DNA of 64,000 bases from Burkholderiales bacterium (GTDB taxonomy: Bacteria > Pseudomonadota > Gammaproteobacteria > Burkholderiales > SG8-39): the NCBI GenBank assembly GCA_017880775.1, contig JADGRQ010000008.1, positions 1 through 64,000 on the forward strand, given 5' to 3'. The notes below the pieces were generated by a model. That model saw only the letters and a list, made by a program, of their open reading frames with translations, did not search any database and was not told the DNA's origin. This document shows, piece by piece, positions 1-8,655 of this stretch (its first letter is position 1; each line of letters opens with the position of its first letter). The position numbers were made by a program, and so were the translations under genes.

Positions 1-99
1 TCTCTCATGACCTCAACTTCTCGAACCGCCCGGTGCGGACCCGCATGCCGGGTGGTGTGGGAGGGGTCGGTCAGGTAATCTGGCCGCCCCTATCCCGAT
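1..99 (+). mobile_element. 3' end of a group II intron (domains V and VI), 5' part outside the window
   Basis: Bases 25-57 fold as a domain V-like hairpin: ACCGCCCGG pairs with CCGGGTGGT around an inner TGCG/CGCA stem. Bases 59-96 fold as domain VI: GGGAGGGG pairs with CCCCTATCCC and leaves A92 unpaired. A single bulged adenosine 7-8 bases from the 3' splice site is the branch point of group II introns, and the predicted intron end is the AT at 98-99. The intron-encoded reverse transcriptase must lie upstream of the window; a TGA at 8-10 could be its stop. The intron lies on the strand opposite soxB and ends 14 bases from the soxB stop codon. Confidence 0.75.
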
Positions 100-113
100 T
101 GTTCGGCGGACCC

Positions 114-1817
114 TCAGCCGATGCCCGGGTTGCTCTCGATCCCGATCAGGCGGGGAAGATTCAGTGCTTTCCGCGCAATGATCTTCCGTTCGCGCAGGTA
201 GCGCGCAACCAGTTCCCAGATCGGTTCGCCCGTGGCGCCTTCGGCGACCGGCGCCCATCCGGCGACCTTGTAGGTCTTGTCCGCATCGATCGGCGTGCCA
301 TCGATGCGCATTTCGCTGATGCGCGCGCCGATCGTCGCGTTCGGGCTGCATGAGTAACTCATCCCGCCGACGCGGACCATGTCTCCGCCCTGCTGGAGAT
401 AGGGATCGGGATTGAACAGGTTGTCGCACACGTCCTCGAGTATCGTCTTGATCTGCGCTCCTCTCATCTCGTTCACCGTGGAGAACGGGTAGGTGACGGC
501 GGTCTGATCCATCAGGTGCTCGAGCGTGATCGCCTCACCCGGCAGGATCGAGGTGCCCCAGCGAAACCCGGGCGAAAACGCGATCTGCGCGCCTTTCTCC
601 TGCATCAGCGCGTCGAGGATGATCTGGTCGAAGCTGCCGTTGAAGTTGCCCCGCCTGAACAACAAGCCCTCGGTGATCGCGAGATTTTCGGCAAGCTTCG
701 ACGCATGCGGCGCGCGCGTGTGCCCGATGTGGGCCGCCATCGCAGCGTCGGGCGGCAGCAATTCGCTGAACACCGGCATCAGGCGGTAGCGAACATCGGC
801 CAGTTTCCCGCCGCTCACCTGGAGGTCGACCAGCGCCAGAAACTTGCCGTTCGAACCGGCATTGGTGACGAGCGTCCTGCCGCCGCCGTTCGCGACGGTC
901 ACGGGTGAGGGCACTGCGTCGTGGGTATGTCCGCCGAGGATCAGATCTATGCCCCGTACCCGGCCTGCGAGCTTGAGATCGACGTCCATGCCGTTGTGCG
1001 AGAGCAGCACCACCAGTTGCGCGCCGATGTTGCGCACCTCGTCCACCAGTTTCTGCAGGCGCGGCTCCTGGATGCCGAAGGTCCAGTCCGGGACCATGTG
1101 GCGCGGATGGGCGATCGGCGTATACGGAAAGGCCTGGCCGATGATCGCCAGCGGCACGCCGTTCATGGTGCGCAGGCTGTAGGGTTTGAACACCGGGTCC
1201 TCGAAGTCGGCGGTCTTCACGTTCTGGGCGAGGAACTCGATGTCGCCGAGATCCTCATCCACCGCCCGCTTCATCCGCTCCGCGCCGTAGGTGAACTCCC
1301 AGTGCGCGGTCATCAGGTCCACGCCGAGCAGCTTCTGCGCGCCGATCATGTCGGCGCCTTGCGTCCACAGCGAGACCGCCGAGCCCTGCCACGTGTCGCC
1401 GCCGTCGAGCAGCAGCGCGTTCGGCCTTTCCGAGCGCAGGCGTTTCACCAGCGTGGCGAGGTGCGCGAAGCCGCCGACCTTGCCGTAGCGCCGGGCTGCG
1501 CGCTCGAAATCGAGGTGAGTATGCGCGTGCGCCTGGTGGCTGCCGGATGCAAGGCCGAAGTAGCGCAGCAGCGCCTCGCCGACCAGATGCGGCGGTTTTC
1601 CCGCGGCTGCGCCGACACCGAGGTTGACGTTCGGCTCGCGGAAGTAGGTCGGCAGCAGCTGCGCGTGGCAATCGGTGAAGTGCAGCAGGCTGACGTTTCC
1701 GAAGGGCGGCGCGGCGTACAACTCGTCCGCGGCCTCGGCGTCGCTCAATGCCGGGCGCAGGCTGGCGCCGGCGCCCGCGGCGAGCGCCAGCAGGCGCAGG
1801 AACTCGCGTCTTTGCAA
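114..1817 (-). CDS. soxB: Thiosulfohydrolase SoxB
   Basis: SoxB is the periplasmic dimanganese enzyme that hydrolyses the sulfonate group from SoxY-bound thiosulfate and releases sulfate. The 567-residue protein has a twin-arginine signal (RREFLRLL near residue 3), the 5'-nucleotidase/metallophosphatase motif FTDCH at about 48-51 and GGHTHD further on as metal ligands, and the C-terminal nucleotidase-like domain. Length matches the family. It is the last gene of a soxY-Z-A-X-B operon and starts 3 bases after the soxX stop. A group II intron end lies just beyond its stop codon, so the operon terminator may have been displaced. Confidence 0.96.
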   Translation of the reverse strand: MQRREFLRLLALAAGAGASLRPALSDAEAADELYAAPPFGNVSLLHFTDCHAQLLPTYFREPNVNLGVGAAAGKPPHLVGEALLRYFGLASGSHQAHAHTHLDFERAARRYGKVGGFAHLATLVKRLRSERPNALLLDGGDTWQGSAVSLWTQGADMIGAQKLLGVDLMTAHWEFTYGAERMKRAVDEDLGDIEFLAQNVKTADFEDPVFKPYSLRTMNGVPLAIIGQAFPYTPIAHPRHMVPDWTFGIQEPRLQKLVDEVRNIGAQLVVLLSHNGMDVDLKLAGRVRGIDLILGGHTHDAVPSPVTVANGGGRTLVTNAGSNGKFLALVDLQVSGGKLADVRYRLMPVFSELLPPDAAMAAHIGHTRAPHASKLAENLAITEGLLFRRGNFNGSFDQIILDALMQEKGAQIAFSPGFRWGTSILPGEAITLEHLMDQTAVTYPFSTVNEMRGAQIKTILEDVCDNLFNPDPYLQQGGDMVRVGGMSYSCSPNATIGARISEMRIDGTPIDADKTYKVAGWAPVAEGATGEPIWELVARYLRERKIIARKALNLPRLIGIESNPGIG

Positions 1818-1820
1818 GGC

Positions 1821-2468
1821 TTACTTGTTGACCGGCGAGGCCGGGTCGAGCAGCAGCGCCACCACGTGGGTGATCTGCTCGGGCGTGAGAAACCTGTGGT
1901 GGCCGAAGCGCGGCATGTTCGAGCAGGGGAACACGATCCACGCGTTGTAAATCTTGTCGTAGACGAATTTCTGCATCGCCTCGCTCGCGCCGCGCTGCTT
2001 GCCGTAGCCGAGCAGGCTCGGCCCGATGGTGCCGAAGGCAAGTTCCTGCGGCGCGACCTGGTGGCAGGCGTAGCAGTTGCCGCCATTCGGGCGCTTGGGA
2101 TCGTCGGTCTGCTCGCCGAACCGCATGCCGAAGCCGCTCTGGGCGATGCGCTCGCCCTGTTTCCAGTCGCCCGTCAGCTTCCCGCTCGCGGGGTACTTTA
2201 TTTCCTTCTGCGCCCTGGCGATGAAGGCGTCGAGTTGCGCGCGCGGAATCTTCGCCACCTCATTGCGCACCGCGGTACACATCTTCTGCCCATCGTCCTG
2301 GTTCATCCGCGCAATGACCTCGGGCGGGTACCTGTACTCCAACGTCGAGTAGCTCGACCTGATGACGCGCTGGATGGTTTCCTCGGTCACTACCGGCCCG
2401 GGCGTGCTCGCGCACGCCGCGAGCAGGACGGCGCCGATTCCCTGCAATGCAATGTTCCTGGTCTTCAC
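1821..2468 (-). CDS. soxX: Sulfur oxidation c-type cytochrome SoxX
   Basis: SoxX is the monoheme partner of SoxA; the SoxAX complex oxidatively couples thiosulfate to the SoxY carrier cysteine in the periplasm. The 215-residue protein has one heme motif, CYACH, near residue 130, followed by a methionine-containing segment (SNMPRFG) that can supply the distal ligand. The N-terminus contains a lipobox-like LLAAC, so it may be a membrane-anchored lipoprotein rather than freely soluble. An N-terminal stretch of about 100 residues precedes the heme domain, longer than in the shortest SoxX proteins. It lies between soxA and soxB. Confidence 0.93.
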   Translation of the reverse strand: MKTRNIALQGIGAVLLAACASTPGPVVTEETIQRVIRSSYSTLEYRYPPEVIARMNQDDGQKMCTAVRNEVAKIPRAQLDAFIARAQKEIKYPASGKLTGDWKQGERIAQSGFGMRFGEQTDDPKRPNGGNCYACHQVAPQELAFGTIGPSLLGYGKQRGASEAMQKFVYDKIYNAWIVFPCSNMPRFGHHRFLTPEQITHVVALLLDPASPVNK

Positions 2469-2478
2469 TGCCGTCCCC

Positions 2479-3288
2479 CTAGCGTCTCATGCCGGGCACG
2501 TTGATCTCAGCCCCATTGGCGCCGTGGCTGAGGTAGGTGTGCAGCGCCACCGTCCATTCCGAACCGAACTCGACGTTCGGCAGCCGCATCTGCCATCCGC
2601 AGTCGAACAGGCGATGCTGCATCGTGCGCACGGTGCTGTTCGAAACGCGGTACGCCGGCCAGCCGCGCATTACGTTGTCGATCTCTTTCTTGTTGGTCGC
2701 GTTGTACAGGTCCTGCAAACGGATGCGCTTGCCCTGGTCGGCATGGCAGGTGGCGCACGCGAAATCCATTTTCGACATGCGGCGATAGAAGAGCGTCTCG
2801 CCGATCTTGTAGGCCTCCCGTTCCTTTGCGTGTTCCAGCCGCACGTCGATCGGCATGTGGTTCGACTGCGCCGCAATGTAGGTGGCGAGCGCCTCGATGT
2901 CCGAATCGCGGTTCAGGTTGCCGAACTTGGTCTTGACCGCGTCCTTCGGCGTGAATCCCTGGAGCGTCACCATGCAGTGCACCAGCCGCGTCTCCATGTC
3001 CATCACGCGGTCCGCGTCGGCGAAATATCGCGGCAGGCGCGCGTAAGCGCCCTTGACGACGCCGGGGCCCATGCCGAAATCGCACTGCTCGAGCGAGCTG
3101 TTCTTCGGCCCGCGTCTCTGCTTGAACAGTGCCTCGCCCCGAATCTCCCAAAGCTCGCCCGGGTTGTCTTCGGCGATCATCGTGCGGTATTTCAGGACCT
3201 CGTCTTCGGTGGTTTGCGCAAACGCCAGCCCCGTCGCAGCCGCCAGCATCGCGACGGCAACGCCCGCCCTGCCCGAGGATGCGCGCAT
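2479..3288 (-). CDS. soxA: L-cysteine S-thiosulfotransferase subunit SoxA
   Basis: SoxA is the catalytic subunit of SoxAX. The 269-residue precursor has a Sec-type signal ending near FAQ (about residue 25). One CxxCH heme site (CATCH) is visible in the second half. The N-terminal half has single cysteines instead of a second CxxCH, so this is a SoxA with one canonical heme-binding motif. The C-terminal segment RLFDCGWQM carries the cysteine that in the family is the heme ligand and active-site persulfide. Its start codon overlaps the soxZ stop as TGATG, indicating translational coupling. Confidence 0.94.
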   Translation of the reverse strand: MRASSGRAGVAVAMLAAATGLAFAQTTEDEVLKYRTMIAEDNPGELWEIRGEALFKQRRGPKNSSLEQCDFGMGPGVVKGAYARLPRYFADADRVMDMETRLVHCMVTLQGFTPKDAVKTKFGNLNRDSDIEALATYIAAQSNHMPIDVRLEHAKEREAYKIGETLFYRRMSKMDFACATCHADQGKRIRLQDLYNATNKKEIDNVMRGWPAYRVSNSTVRTMQHRLFDCGWQMRLPNVEFGSEWTVALHTYLSHGANGAEINVPGMRR

Positions 3289-3599
3289 CAGGCGAGCGCC
3301 GTTTCCGTCTTGTTGGTATTGCCCTTGTTGTCGAGCCAGCTGACTTCGATCTTGTCGCCGGCCTTGACGCCCTTCACCCGGAACGAGAATACGGGGTTGC
3401 GCGAAACCGCCTGGCTGACCTGGCCTTCGACCACGGTCCGCCCGTTGACCTTCACCTCGACATTCTGGATGAAGTGCAACGGCACGATGTTGCCGCTGCC
3501 GTCCTTGCGCTGGCCGGTTTCCATCGGGTGGTTCATCAGCACCCGGATTTCGCCCGTGTCCCCCTTGAGGGTGGCCCTCACCTTCATCGGATCTGCCAT
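3288..3599 (-). CDS. soxZ: Sulfur carrier partner protein SoxZ
   Basis: SoxZ forms the SoxYZ heterodimer that presents substrate to SoxAX and SoxB. The 103-residue protein matches the usual family length and has the immunoglobulin-like pattern of SoxZ (MADPMKVRATLKGD at the start, then HPMETG and HFIQ). No signal peptide is present, as expected, because SoxZ is exported with SoxY. A GGAGG Shine-Dalgarno lies over the end of soxY, one base before the soxZ start, so the two genes are tightly coupled. Confidence 0.95.
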   Translation of the reverse strand: MADPMKVRATLKGDTGEIRVLMNHPMETGQRKDGSGNIVPLHFIQNVEVKVNGRTVVEGQVSQAVSRNPVFSFRVKGVKAGDKIEVSWLDNKGNTNKTETALA

Positions 3600-3600
3600 G

Positions 3601-4071
3601 TCAGCCTCCGCATCCGCCGATGGTTACCTTGATTTCCTTCACCGCGACGTAGAACTTGCCATTCGCTTCGGCAACCACGCGTACGTTGGAGGACTCGCCC
3701 ATTTTCACGTTCACCTTGACGAACGGCAGCGCGCCGTCCTTGAAATCGAACTTGCCGGCGAGCGGGAAGGGGTTCTTGTCGATCAGCACCGCAATCGACT
3801 TCGTGCCCGGCACGTTGCTGGTGATTTCGATCGGAACCACGCCGCCGTTCTCCGCAATCTGCGGCGCTTCGATCACCACTTCGCTGCTCTCGGCAGGATT
3901 GGCCACGCCGATACCTTTCAGCGCGTCGGCGAGGGTCTTGGCGCCGAACGCGTCCTTGTTCCAGCCGGCGGCGAGCGCCTGCTGCGGCTTGAGCAGCCCA
4001 GCGGCCAGCGCGATGGCGAGCGCCGCCCCCCCCCCGGTTCTCCTAAGCACCATCCTGCGGAATGCCTCCAT
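3601..4071 (-). CDS. soxY: Thiosulfate carrier protein SoxY
   Basis: SoxY carries sulfur intermediates on a cysteine in the C-terminal GGCGG motif, which is present at the very end of this 156-residue protein. The start at 4071 is preferred over an in-frame ATG at 4098 because AAAGGAG lies at the right distance upstream and because it puts a twin-arginine signal (RRMVLRRTGGG) at the N-terminus. The signal region is encoded across a run of ten G residues, so a one-base slip would abolish the protein. First gene of the sox operon. Confidence 0.95.
   Translation of the reverse strand: MEAFRRMVLRRTGGGAALAIALAAGLLKPQQALAAGWNKDAFGAKTLADALKGIGVANPAESSEVVIEAPQIAENGGVVPIEITSNVPGTKSIAVLIDKNPFPLAGKFDFKDGALPFVKVNVKMGESSNVRVVAEANGKFYVAVKEIKVTIGGCGG
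4026..4035 (-). repeat. Ten-base G homopolymer inside the soxY signal peptide
   Basis: On the coding strand the soxY codons for TGGG and the next alanine form an uninterrupted run of ten G. The window sequence keeps the frame. Tracts of this length can slip in replication and switch genes on and off, and they are also a common site of sequencing error. Confidence 0.8.
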
Positions 4072-4101
4072 GACTTCTCCTTTGTCTTGCTGCGCCAAAC
4101 C

Positions 4102-4130
4102 ATTCTAACGGGCTGAAAACTCAAGCCTAA
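4102..4130 (-). promoter_or_regulatory. Possible sox operon promoter
   Basis: Between moaC and soxY the minus strand has TAGAAT (4107-4102), a good -10 hexamer, with a weak TTAGGC 17 bases upstream at 4130-4125. The predicted transcript would begin about 20 bases before the soxY start codon, leaving room for the Shine-Dalgarno. The -35 match is poor, so an activator would be expected. Confidence 0.3.
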
Positions 4131-4162
4131 ATCAATCGTTCTGATCGGGCAATGGGCTGAGG

Positions 4163-4675
4163 CTATGTGCGGCTGCGGCACCACCGGCCCGATTTTCCGC
4201 CGCGCTTCTCGAGCAGCTGAATGCCTTCCATACGCATTCCCCGGTCAATCGCCTTGCACATGTCGTAAATCGTGAGCAGACCCGCGCTGGCGGCGACCAG
4301 CGCCTCCATCTCCACACCAGTGCGGCCCCGGCATTCCGTCGTCGCGACGAGCGTGACTGCCGAGAGCGCGGCGTCGAGTTCGAACTCGACCGCGACCCGG
4401 GTCAGCGAGACCGGGTGGGCGAGCGGAATCAGCTCGGAGGTCCGTTTGGCCGCCTGGATCGCGGCGATGCGCGCCACCCCGAGGACGTCACCTTTCTTCG
4501 CGCGGCCCTCGAGCACCGTGCGAAACGTCGCCGGCTGCATGACAATGGATCCGCAAGCGACCGCGATGCGGCGGGTTTCGCCCTTTGCGCCGACGTCGAC
4601 CATGTGCGCCTGGCCGCGCCGGTCGAAATGCGTGAGTTTTCCTGCCACTGAGGTGCGGTTGCGGGCGTTTGCCAC
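4163..4675 (-). CDS. moaC: Cyclic pyranopterin monophosphate synthase MoaC
   Basis: MoaC converts the MoaA product to cyclic pyranopterin monophosphate in molybdenum cofactor synthesis. The 170-residue protein shows the family N-terminus ([15 protein letters not shown]), the HPVSLTRV segment, and the YDMCKAID motif whose Asp and Lys are the catalytic pair. The C-terminus ends in a short basic tail ([11 protein letters not shown]) somewhat different from the usual end. It is followed 91 bases later by soxY on the same strand and is divergent from the M48 protease gene. Confidence 0.95.
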   Translation of the reverse strand: MANARNRTSVAGKLTHFDRRGQAHMVDVGAKGETRRIAVACGSIVMQPATFRTVLEGRAKKGDVLGVARIAAIQAAKRTSELIPLAHPVSLTRVAVEFELDAALSAVTLVATTECRGRTGVEMEALVAASAGLLTIYDMCKAIDRGMRMEGIQLLEKRGGKSGRWCRSRT

Positions 4676-4712
4676 GGTCGGAACTCTGACGCTCGCAAGG
4701 TATCATAAACAC

Positions 4713-6155
4713 ATGCGGTTTCTCACGTTGCTCATCGCCGCCACACTCTGGGTTGCGCCGCGGGCGTGGGGCCAGGCCTTGCCCGATCTCGGCGATCCGT
4801 CCGGAGGCGTGCTGTCGCCGCAGATGGAGCGGCGCATCGGGGAGTCCATCGCGCGCGAGATCCGCTTCCGCGACCCGAGCTATCTCGACGATCCCGAGGT
4901 CGGCGAATACCTCAATCGGCTGGGCCAGCGGCTGGTCGCAGCCAGCCCCGGCGCGCGGCTCGACTTCGAATTCTTCGCCATCCAGGATAGCTCGGTCAAC
5001 GCCTTCGCGCTGCCCGGCGGGTTCATCGGTGTGAATACCGGGTTGCTGCTCCTCACGGAGACGGAGTCGGAACTCGCGTCGGTGCTCGCGCACGAGATTT
5101 CGCACGTCACCCAGCACCACATCGCGCAGATGATGGGTGCGCAGCAGCGCATGACGATCCCCACCATGGCCGCGATGTTGCTGGCGATGCTCGCGGCGCG
5201 CTCCCGGCCGGACCTCGCGCAGGGCGCGATTATGGCGTCGCAGGCCGGGGCGGTGCAGGCGCAGATCAACTATACGCGTGGCTACGAGCGCGAGGCCGAC
5301 CGCCTCGGGTTCGCTTTGCTTTCGTCGGCCGGATTCGACGTGAGCGCGATGCCCGTGTTTTTCGAAAGGCTGCAGCGCGCGACGCGCGTTTCCGAGGGCG
5401 GCATGCCGAGCTACCTGCGGGACCACCCGGTGACCACGGAGCGGATTGCGGAAGCGCAGGCCCGCGCGGCACAAGCGCCGTACCGCCAGCACGCCGATTC
5501 GATCGAATTCCAGCTGGTACGCGCAAAGCTGCGCGCGGAGGGCGGCGACGCGCACGACGCCGCGGTGCATTTTGCCGCCGCGCTACGCGACCGGCGCTAT
5601 GCGGACGAAACGGCGACGCGCTATGGCCTGTCGAGCGCGCTGCTGCGCGACCGGCGCCCGGCCGAGGCGGCGGCGGAAGCGATGGCGCTGCGCGCCGGCG
5701 CGGTGAAGAGTCCGATGATCGAGCTGCTCGCGGCACGTGCCAGCCAGGCCGCCGCAGAATCCGCCAGGGCATTCGAGATCCTGCGCGCTGCGCGGGAGCG
5801 CTATCCGTACTCTCGGCCATTGGCCTACGCCTGGCTGGACGCCCTCCAGGCAGCCGGGCGCCCGCAGGAAGCGCTGGGCGCGGTCGGCGAGCAGTTGCGC
5901 GCATGGCCGCACGATCCGCATCTCTACGAGTTCCAGGCGAAGACCTATTCGGCGCTCGGCCGGCGCCTGCAGCAGCATCAGGCGCAGGCGGAGTTCTACG
6001 TCCTGCAGGGGAGCCTGCCTGCGGCGATCGAGCAGCTTCAACTCGCGCAGACCGCGGGCGACGCGACCTTCTATGAGCTGTCTTCGGTGGACGCACGCCT
6101 GAAACAACTGCGCGAGCAGCACGCGCGCGAACTGCGCGACGCGAAGCCTTTGTAG
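4713..6155 (+). CDS. Periplasmic M48 family metalloprotease with TPR region (BepA-like)
   Basis: A 480-residue exported zinc protease. A signal peptide (about 1-20) is followed by the M48 peptidase domain with HEISH at about 127-131 and a downstream glutamate in YEREADRLG, the zinc-binding set. The C-terminal half has helical TPR-like repeats. This is the layout of BepA/YfgC, which maintains outer-membrane protein assembly. The start is fixed by the signal peptide; a longer reading frame upstream lies antisense to moaC. A TATCAT box at 4701-4706 is only seven bases before the ATG, so the message may be leaderless. Confidence 0.88.
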   Translation: MRFLTLLIAATLWVAPRAWGQALPDLGDPSGGVLSPQMERRIGESIAREIRFRDPSYLDDPEVGEYLNRLGQRLVAASPGARLDFEFFAIQDSSVNAFALPGGFIGVNTGLLLLTETESELASVLAHEISHVTQHHIAQMMGAQQRMTIPTMAAMLLAMLAARSRPDLAQGAIMASQAGAVQAQINYTRGYEREADRLGFALLSSAGFDVSAMPVFFERLQRATRVSEGGMPSYLRDHPVTTERIAEAQARAAQAPYRQHADSIEFQLVRAKLRAEGGDAHDAAVHFAAALRDRRYADETATRYGLSSALLRDRRPAEAAAEAMALRAGAVKSPMIELLAARASQAAAESARAFEILRAARERYPYSRPLAYAWLDALQAAGRPQEALGAVGEQLRAWPHDPHLYEFQAKTYSALGRRLQQHQAQAEFYVLQGSLPAAIEQLQLAQTAGDATFYELSSVDARLKQLREQHARELRDAKPL

Positions 6156-6238
6156 TGTAGTGGGTCAGTAACATATGCGGGGTCGCGCGGCATCGCCTGT
6201 CGCGCATGGCCGCGCTGCCGCATGGAGACAGTCCGATC

Positions 6239-7021
6239 ATGCTAAACAGCATGAAGATCGTGGTTGTGATGCCGGCTTACAACGCCGAGAAAACACTGCG
6301 CCTGACGCTGGACGAGATACCGTCCGACGTGGTGGATGAAGTCATCCTGGTCGACGATCGGAGCGATGACGGGACGCAGCAACTCGCGCAGAGCCTCGGC
6401 GTCAGGACGATTCTTCACGAGTCGAATCGCGGCTATGGCGGGAACCAGAAGACCTGCTACGCGGCCGCGCTGGCCGAGGGCGCAGACGTGGTCGTGATGG
6501 TGCACCCCGACTATCAATACACGCCCAGACTGGTCACGGCGATGGCGGCGATGATCACCAGCGGAGAGTTCGATGCGGTCCTCGGATCACGCATCCTCGG
6601 CCGGGGAGCGCTGAAAGGCGGCATGCCCGTGTACAAGTACGTCGCGAACCGGCTCCTCACGTTTGCCGAGAACATACTGATTGGCTATAAGCTCTCCGAA
6701 TATCACACCGGATTCCGCGCCTGGAGCAGGCAGTTGCTGGAGTCGCTTCCGCTCGAGCAGAACTCCGACGATTTCGTTTTCGACAACGAGATGCTGGTGC
6801 AGGCGCACTATTTCGGCTTCAGGATCGGCGAGATTTCCTGCCCGACCCGGTATTTCGACGATGCGTCATCGATCGATTTCAGGCGCAGCGTCATCTACGG
6901 CATCGGCGTGCTCTGCACCGCGCTGAAATACCGGATGCACGTATGGGGACTGATGAAGTTTCCGATTTTTCGTCCGGCCGGCGCCCGCACCTCGGGCAGG
7001 TCCGGGACGGTTCATTGCTAG
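6239..7021 (+). CDS. Family 2 glycosyltransferase
   Basis: A 260-residue GT-A fold glycosyltransferase similar to dolichyl-phosphate mannose synthase-like enzymes. It has the nucleotide-sugar motif PAYNAEKTL at the N-terminus, VDDRSDDGT at about 37-45 and an HPDYQY segment in the acidic metal-binding position. No membrane segments are evident. The start at 6239 has GGAG 10 bases upstream; 6251 is an alternative. The end overlaps the next membrane-protein gene by 79 bases if that gene starts at 6943, which suggests joint action in glycan or lipid-sugar transfer. The acceptor is unknown. Confidence 0.85.
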   Translation: MLNSMKIVVVMPAYNAEKTLRLTLDEIPSDVVDEVILVDDRSDDGTQQLAQSLGVRTILHESNRGYGGNQKTCYAAALAEGADVVVMVHPDYQYTPRLVTAMAAMITSGEFDAVLGSRILGRGALKGGMPVYKYVANRLLTFAENILIGYKLSEYHTGFRAWSRQLLESLPLEQNSDDFVFDNEMLVQAHYFGFRIGEISCPTRYFDDASSIDFRRSVIYGIGVLCTALKYRMHVWGLMKFPIFRPAGARTSGRSGTVHC

Positions 7022-8646
7022 TTCCGCCGCCGGAGGACTCCTCGGCGCACCGTGCCGCGTCCGCGATCGGCGGGATCCGCGAGCACGTGCTCGCCGTGGT
7101 CCTGCTGCTGCTGGCGCTTGCGCTGATCTATGGCAGGGCCGGCGGGTTCGACTACGTGGACTACGACGACGTGGACTACGTCACCACCGAACCGGTTCGC
7201 GCAGGTCTGACGGTAGATGGGGTACGCTGGGCCTTCACCTCATTCCACATGAGCAACTGGCATCCGCTGACGTGGATCTCGCACATGATCGACGTGTCCC
7301 TGTTCGGACTCGCCCCGGGCCCGCCACACCTCGTCAACGTCGCGTTTCACGGAGTGAACAGCCTGCTCGTCTACCTGCTCGCGCTGGCACTGCTGCGCAA
7401 CTGGCTCGCCAGCCTGCTGGTCGCCTATCTGTTCCTGGCGCACCCCCTGCACGTGGAGTCGGTGGGCTGGATCGCCGAGCGCAAGGACCTGCTGTGCGGA
7501 ATGTTCTTCCTGCTGTCGATTCTCGCGTACCTGCGCTACGCTGCGCGCCACTCTGCGAGGCGCTACGCGTTGGCGGCCTGCGCCTTCGCGCTGGCATTGC
7601 TCTCGAAGCCGATGGCGGTCACGCTGCCCGTCGTGTTGCTGCTGCTCGACTTCTGGCCGCTTGGTCGATTGCGCGGGGAGCCCGCGCTGGTACTGGGCAG
7701 GCGTTTCCCGGCGTACGCAGTGCTGCTCGCCGAGAAGATCCCCCTGTTCGCCCTGTCTCTGGCATCGGGAATCGTGACGCTGGCCGCGCAAAAGGCGGTG
7801 ATTGTGGCGATGGATAGCGTGCCGCTGGACTACCGGCTGGTGAACTCGGTTGTCGCCTACGCGACCTACCTGCGCGACACGATTGCCCCGACCCGGCTCT
7901 CCATCCTGTATCCGCTGCTCCCGATCGATCCTATTACGTCGTTTCTCCCGTCGCTGCTCGTGCTCGGCGCCATCAGCGTCGCGGCGGTTGGCTGGCGAAC
8001 CAGGTACCCGTGGCTGCTGTTCGGCTGGCTCTGGTTCGTGCTGACGCTGCTGCCGGTGATCGGCCTGCTCCAGGTCGGCGAACAGTCGCATGCGGATCGC
8101 TACATGTATCTACCGTCGATCGGGCTTTTTCTGGCGCTCGGAGCCGCGGTCGCGCGCCTGAGCGGCGCGGCGTCGAGAAAGGCGCTGCTGGCGCTCGCGC
8201 CGGCGCTGGCCTTCTACTCGTTCATCGCATGGGTCCAGCTTGGCAACTGGTCTGGGACATACATGCTGTTCACGCGCGCTACCGACGTCGTTGGCGAAAG
8301 CGTCCAGGCCGAGGTCATGCTTGCCGGCTTCAATCTGCGCGTGGGACGGTTGCAGGAGGCGGAGGCGCATGCGTTGAAGGGACTGTCGCTGAATTCCGAC
8401 TCGGCGGCGGCCTATGCGATGCTGGGCGTCGTGCTGGCGACCAAGAAGGACTATCCAGGCGCCGAACGGTTGTTCCGCGAGGCGTTGAGCAAGGCTCCGG
8501 GAAATGCCCGGATGCTGAACAATCTCGGCATCTTGCTCGCAGAGGAGGGGCGGCTGGACGAAGCGAGGCAACTCTTCGCGGCGGCGTTGAAGTCCGATCC
8601 GAACCTGTACAAGGTGAGGGAGAACCTGAAACGCGTGGGAGGCTGA
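6943..8646 (+). CDS. Multi-pass membrane protein with C-terminal TPR repeats (GT-C/TMTC-like)
   Basis: A protein of about 567 residues with an N-terminal hydrophobic helix (near residue 50), an external loop with paired acidic residues (YVDYDDVDY) and the SNWHPLTWISHM motif, then roughly nine further membrane helices and a C-terminal TPR block (about 440-560). This layout is seen in proteins resembling O-mannosyltransferase/TMTC families. It may use a lipid-linked sugar made by the adjacent glycosyltransferase. The start is uncertain: the ATG at 6943 lies inside the previous gene, and later in-frame GTG or TTG codons are possible. Confidence 0.75.
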   Translation: MGTDEVSDFSSGRRPHLGQVRDGSLLVPPPEDSSAHRAASAIGGIREHVLAVVLLLLALALIYGRAGGFDYVDYDDVDYVTTEPVRAGLTVDGVRWAFTSFHMSNWHPLTWISHMIDVSLFGLAPGPPHLVNVAFHGVNSLLVYLLALALLRNWLASLLVAYLFLAHPLHVESVGWIAERKDLLCGMFFLLSILAYLRYAARHSARRYALAACAFALALLSKPMAVTLPVVLLLLDFWPLGRLRGEPALVLGRRFPAYAVLLAEKIPLFALSLASGIVTLAAQKAVIVAMDSVPLDYRLVNSVVAYATYLRDTIAPTRLSILYPLLPIDPITSFLPSLLVLGAISVAAVGWRTRYPWLLFGWLWFVLTLLPVIGLLQVGEQSHADRYMYLPSIGLFLALGAAVARLSGAASRKALLALAPALAFYSFIAWVQLGNWSGTYMLFTRATDVVGESVQAEVMLAGFNLRVGRLQEAEAHALKGLSLNSDSAAAYAMLGVVLATKKDYPGAERLFREALSKAPGNARMLNNLGILLAEEGRLDEARQLFAAALKSDPNLYKVRENLKRVGG

Positions 8647-8655
8647 TCGAACCCG

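Noticed and set aside
921-2504. Long plus-strand frame antisense to soxB and soxX
   Set aside because: A GC-rich shadow of the sox genes: composition rich in Arg, Ala, His and Gln, no domain, and it covers several true genes on the other strand.
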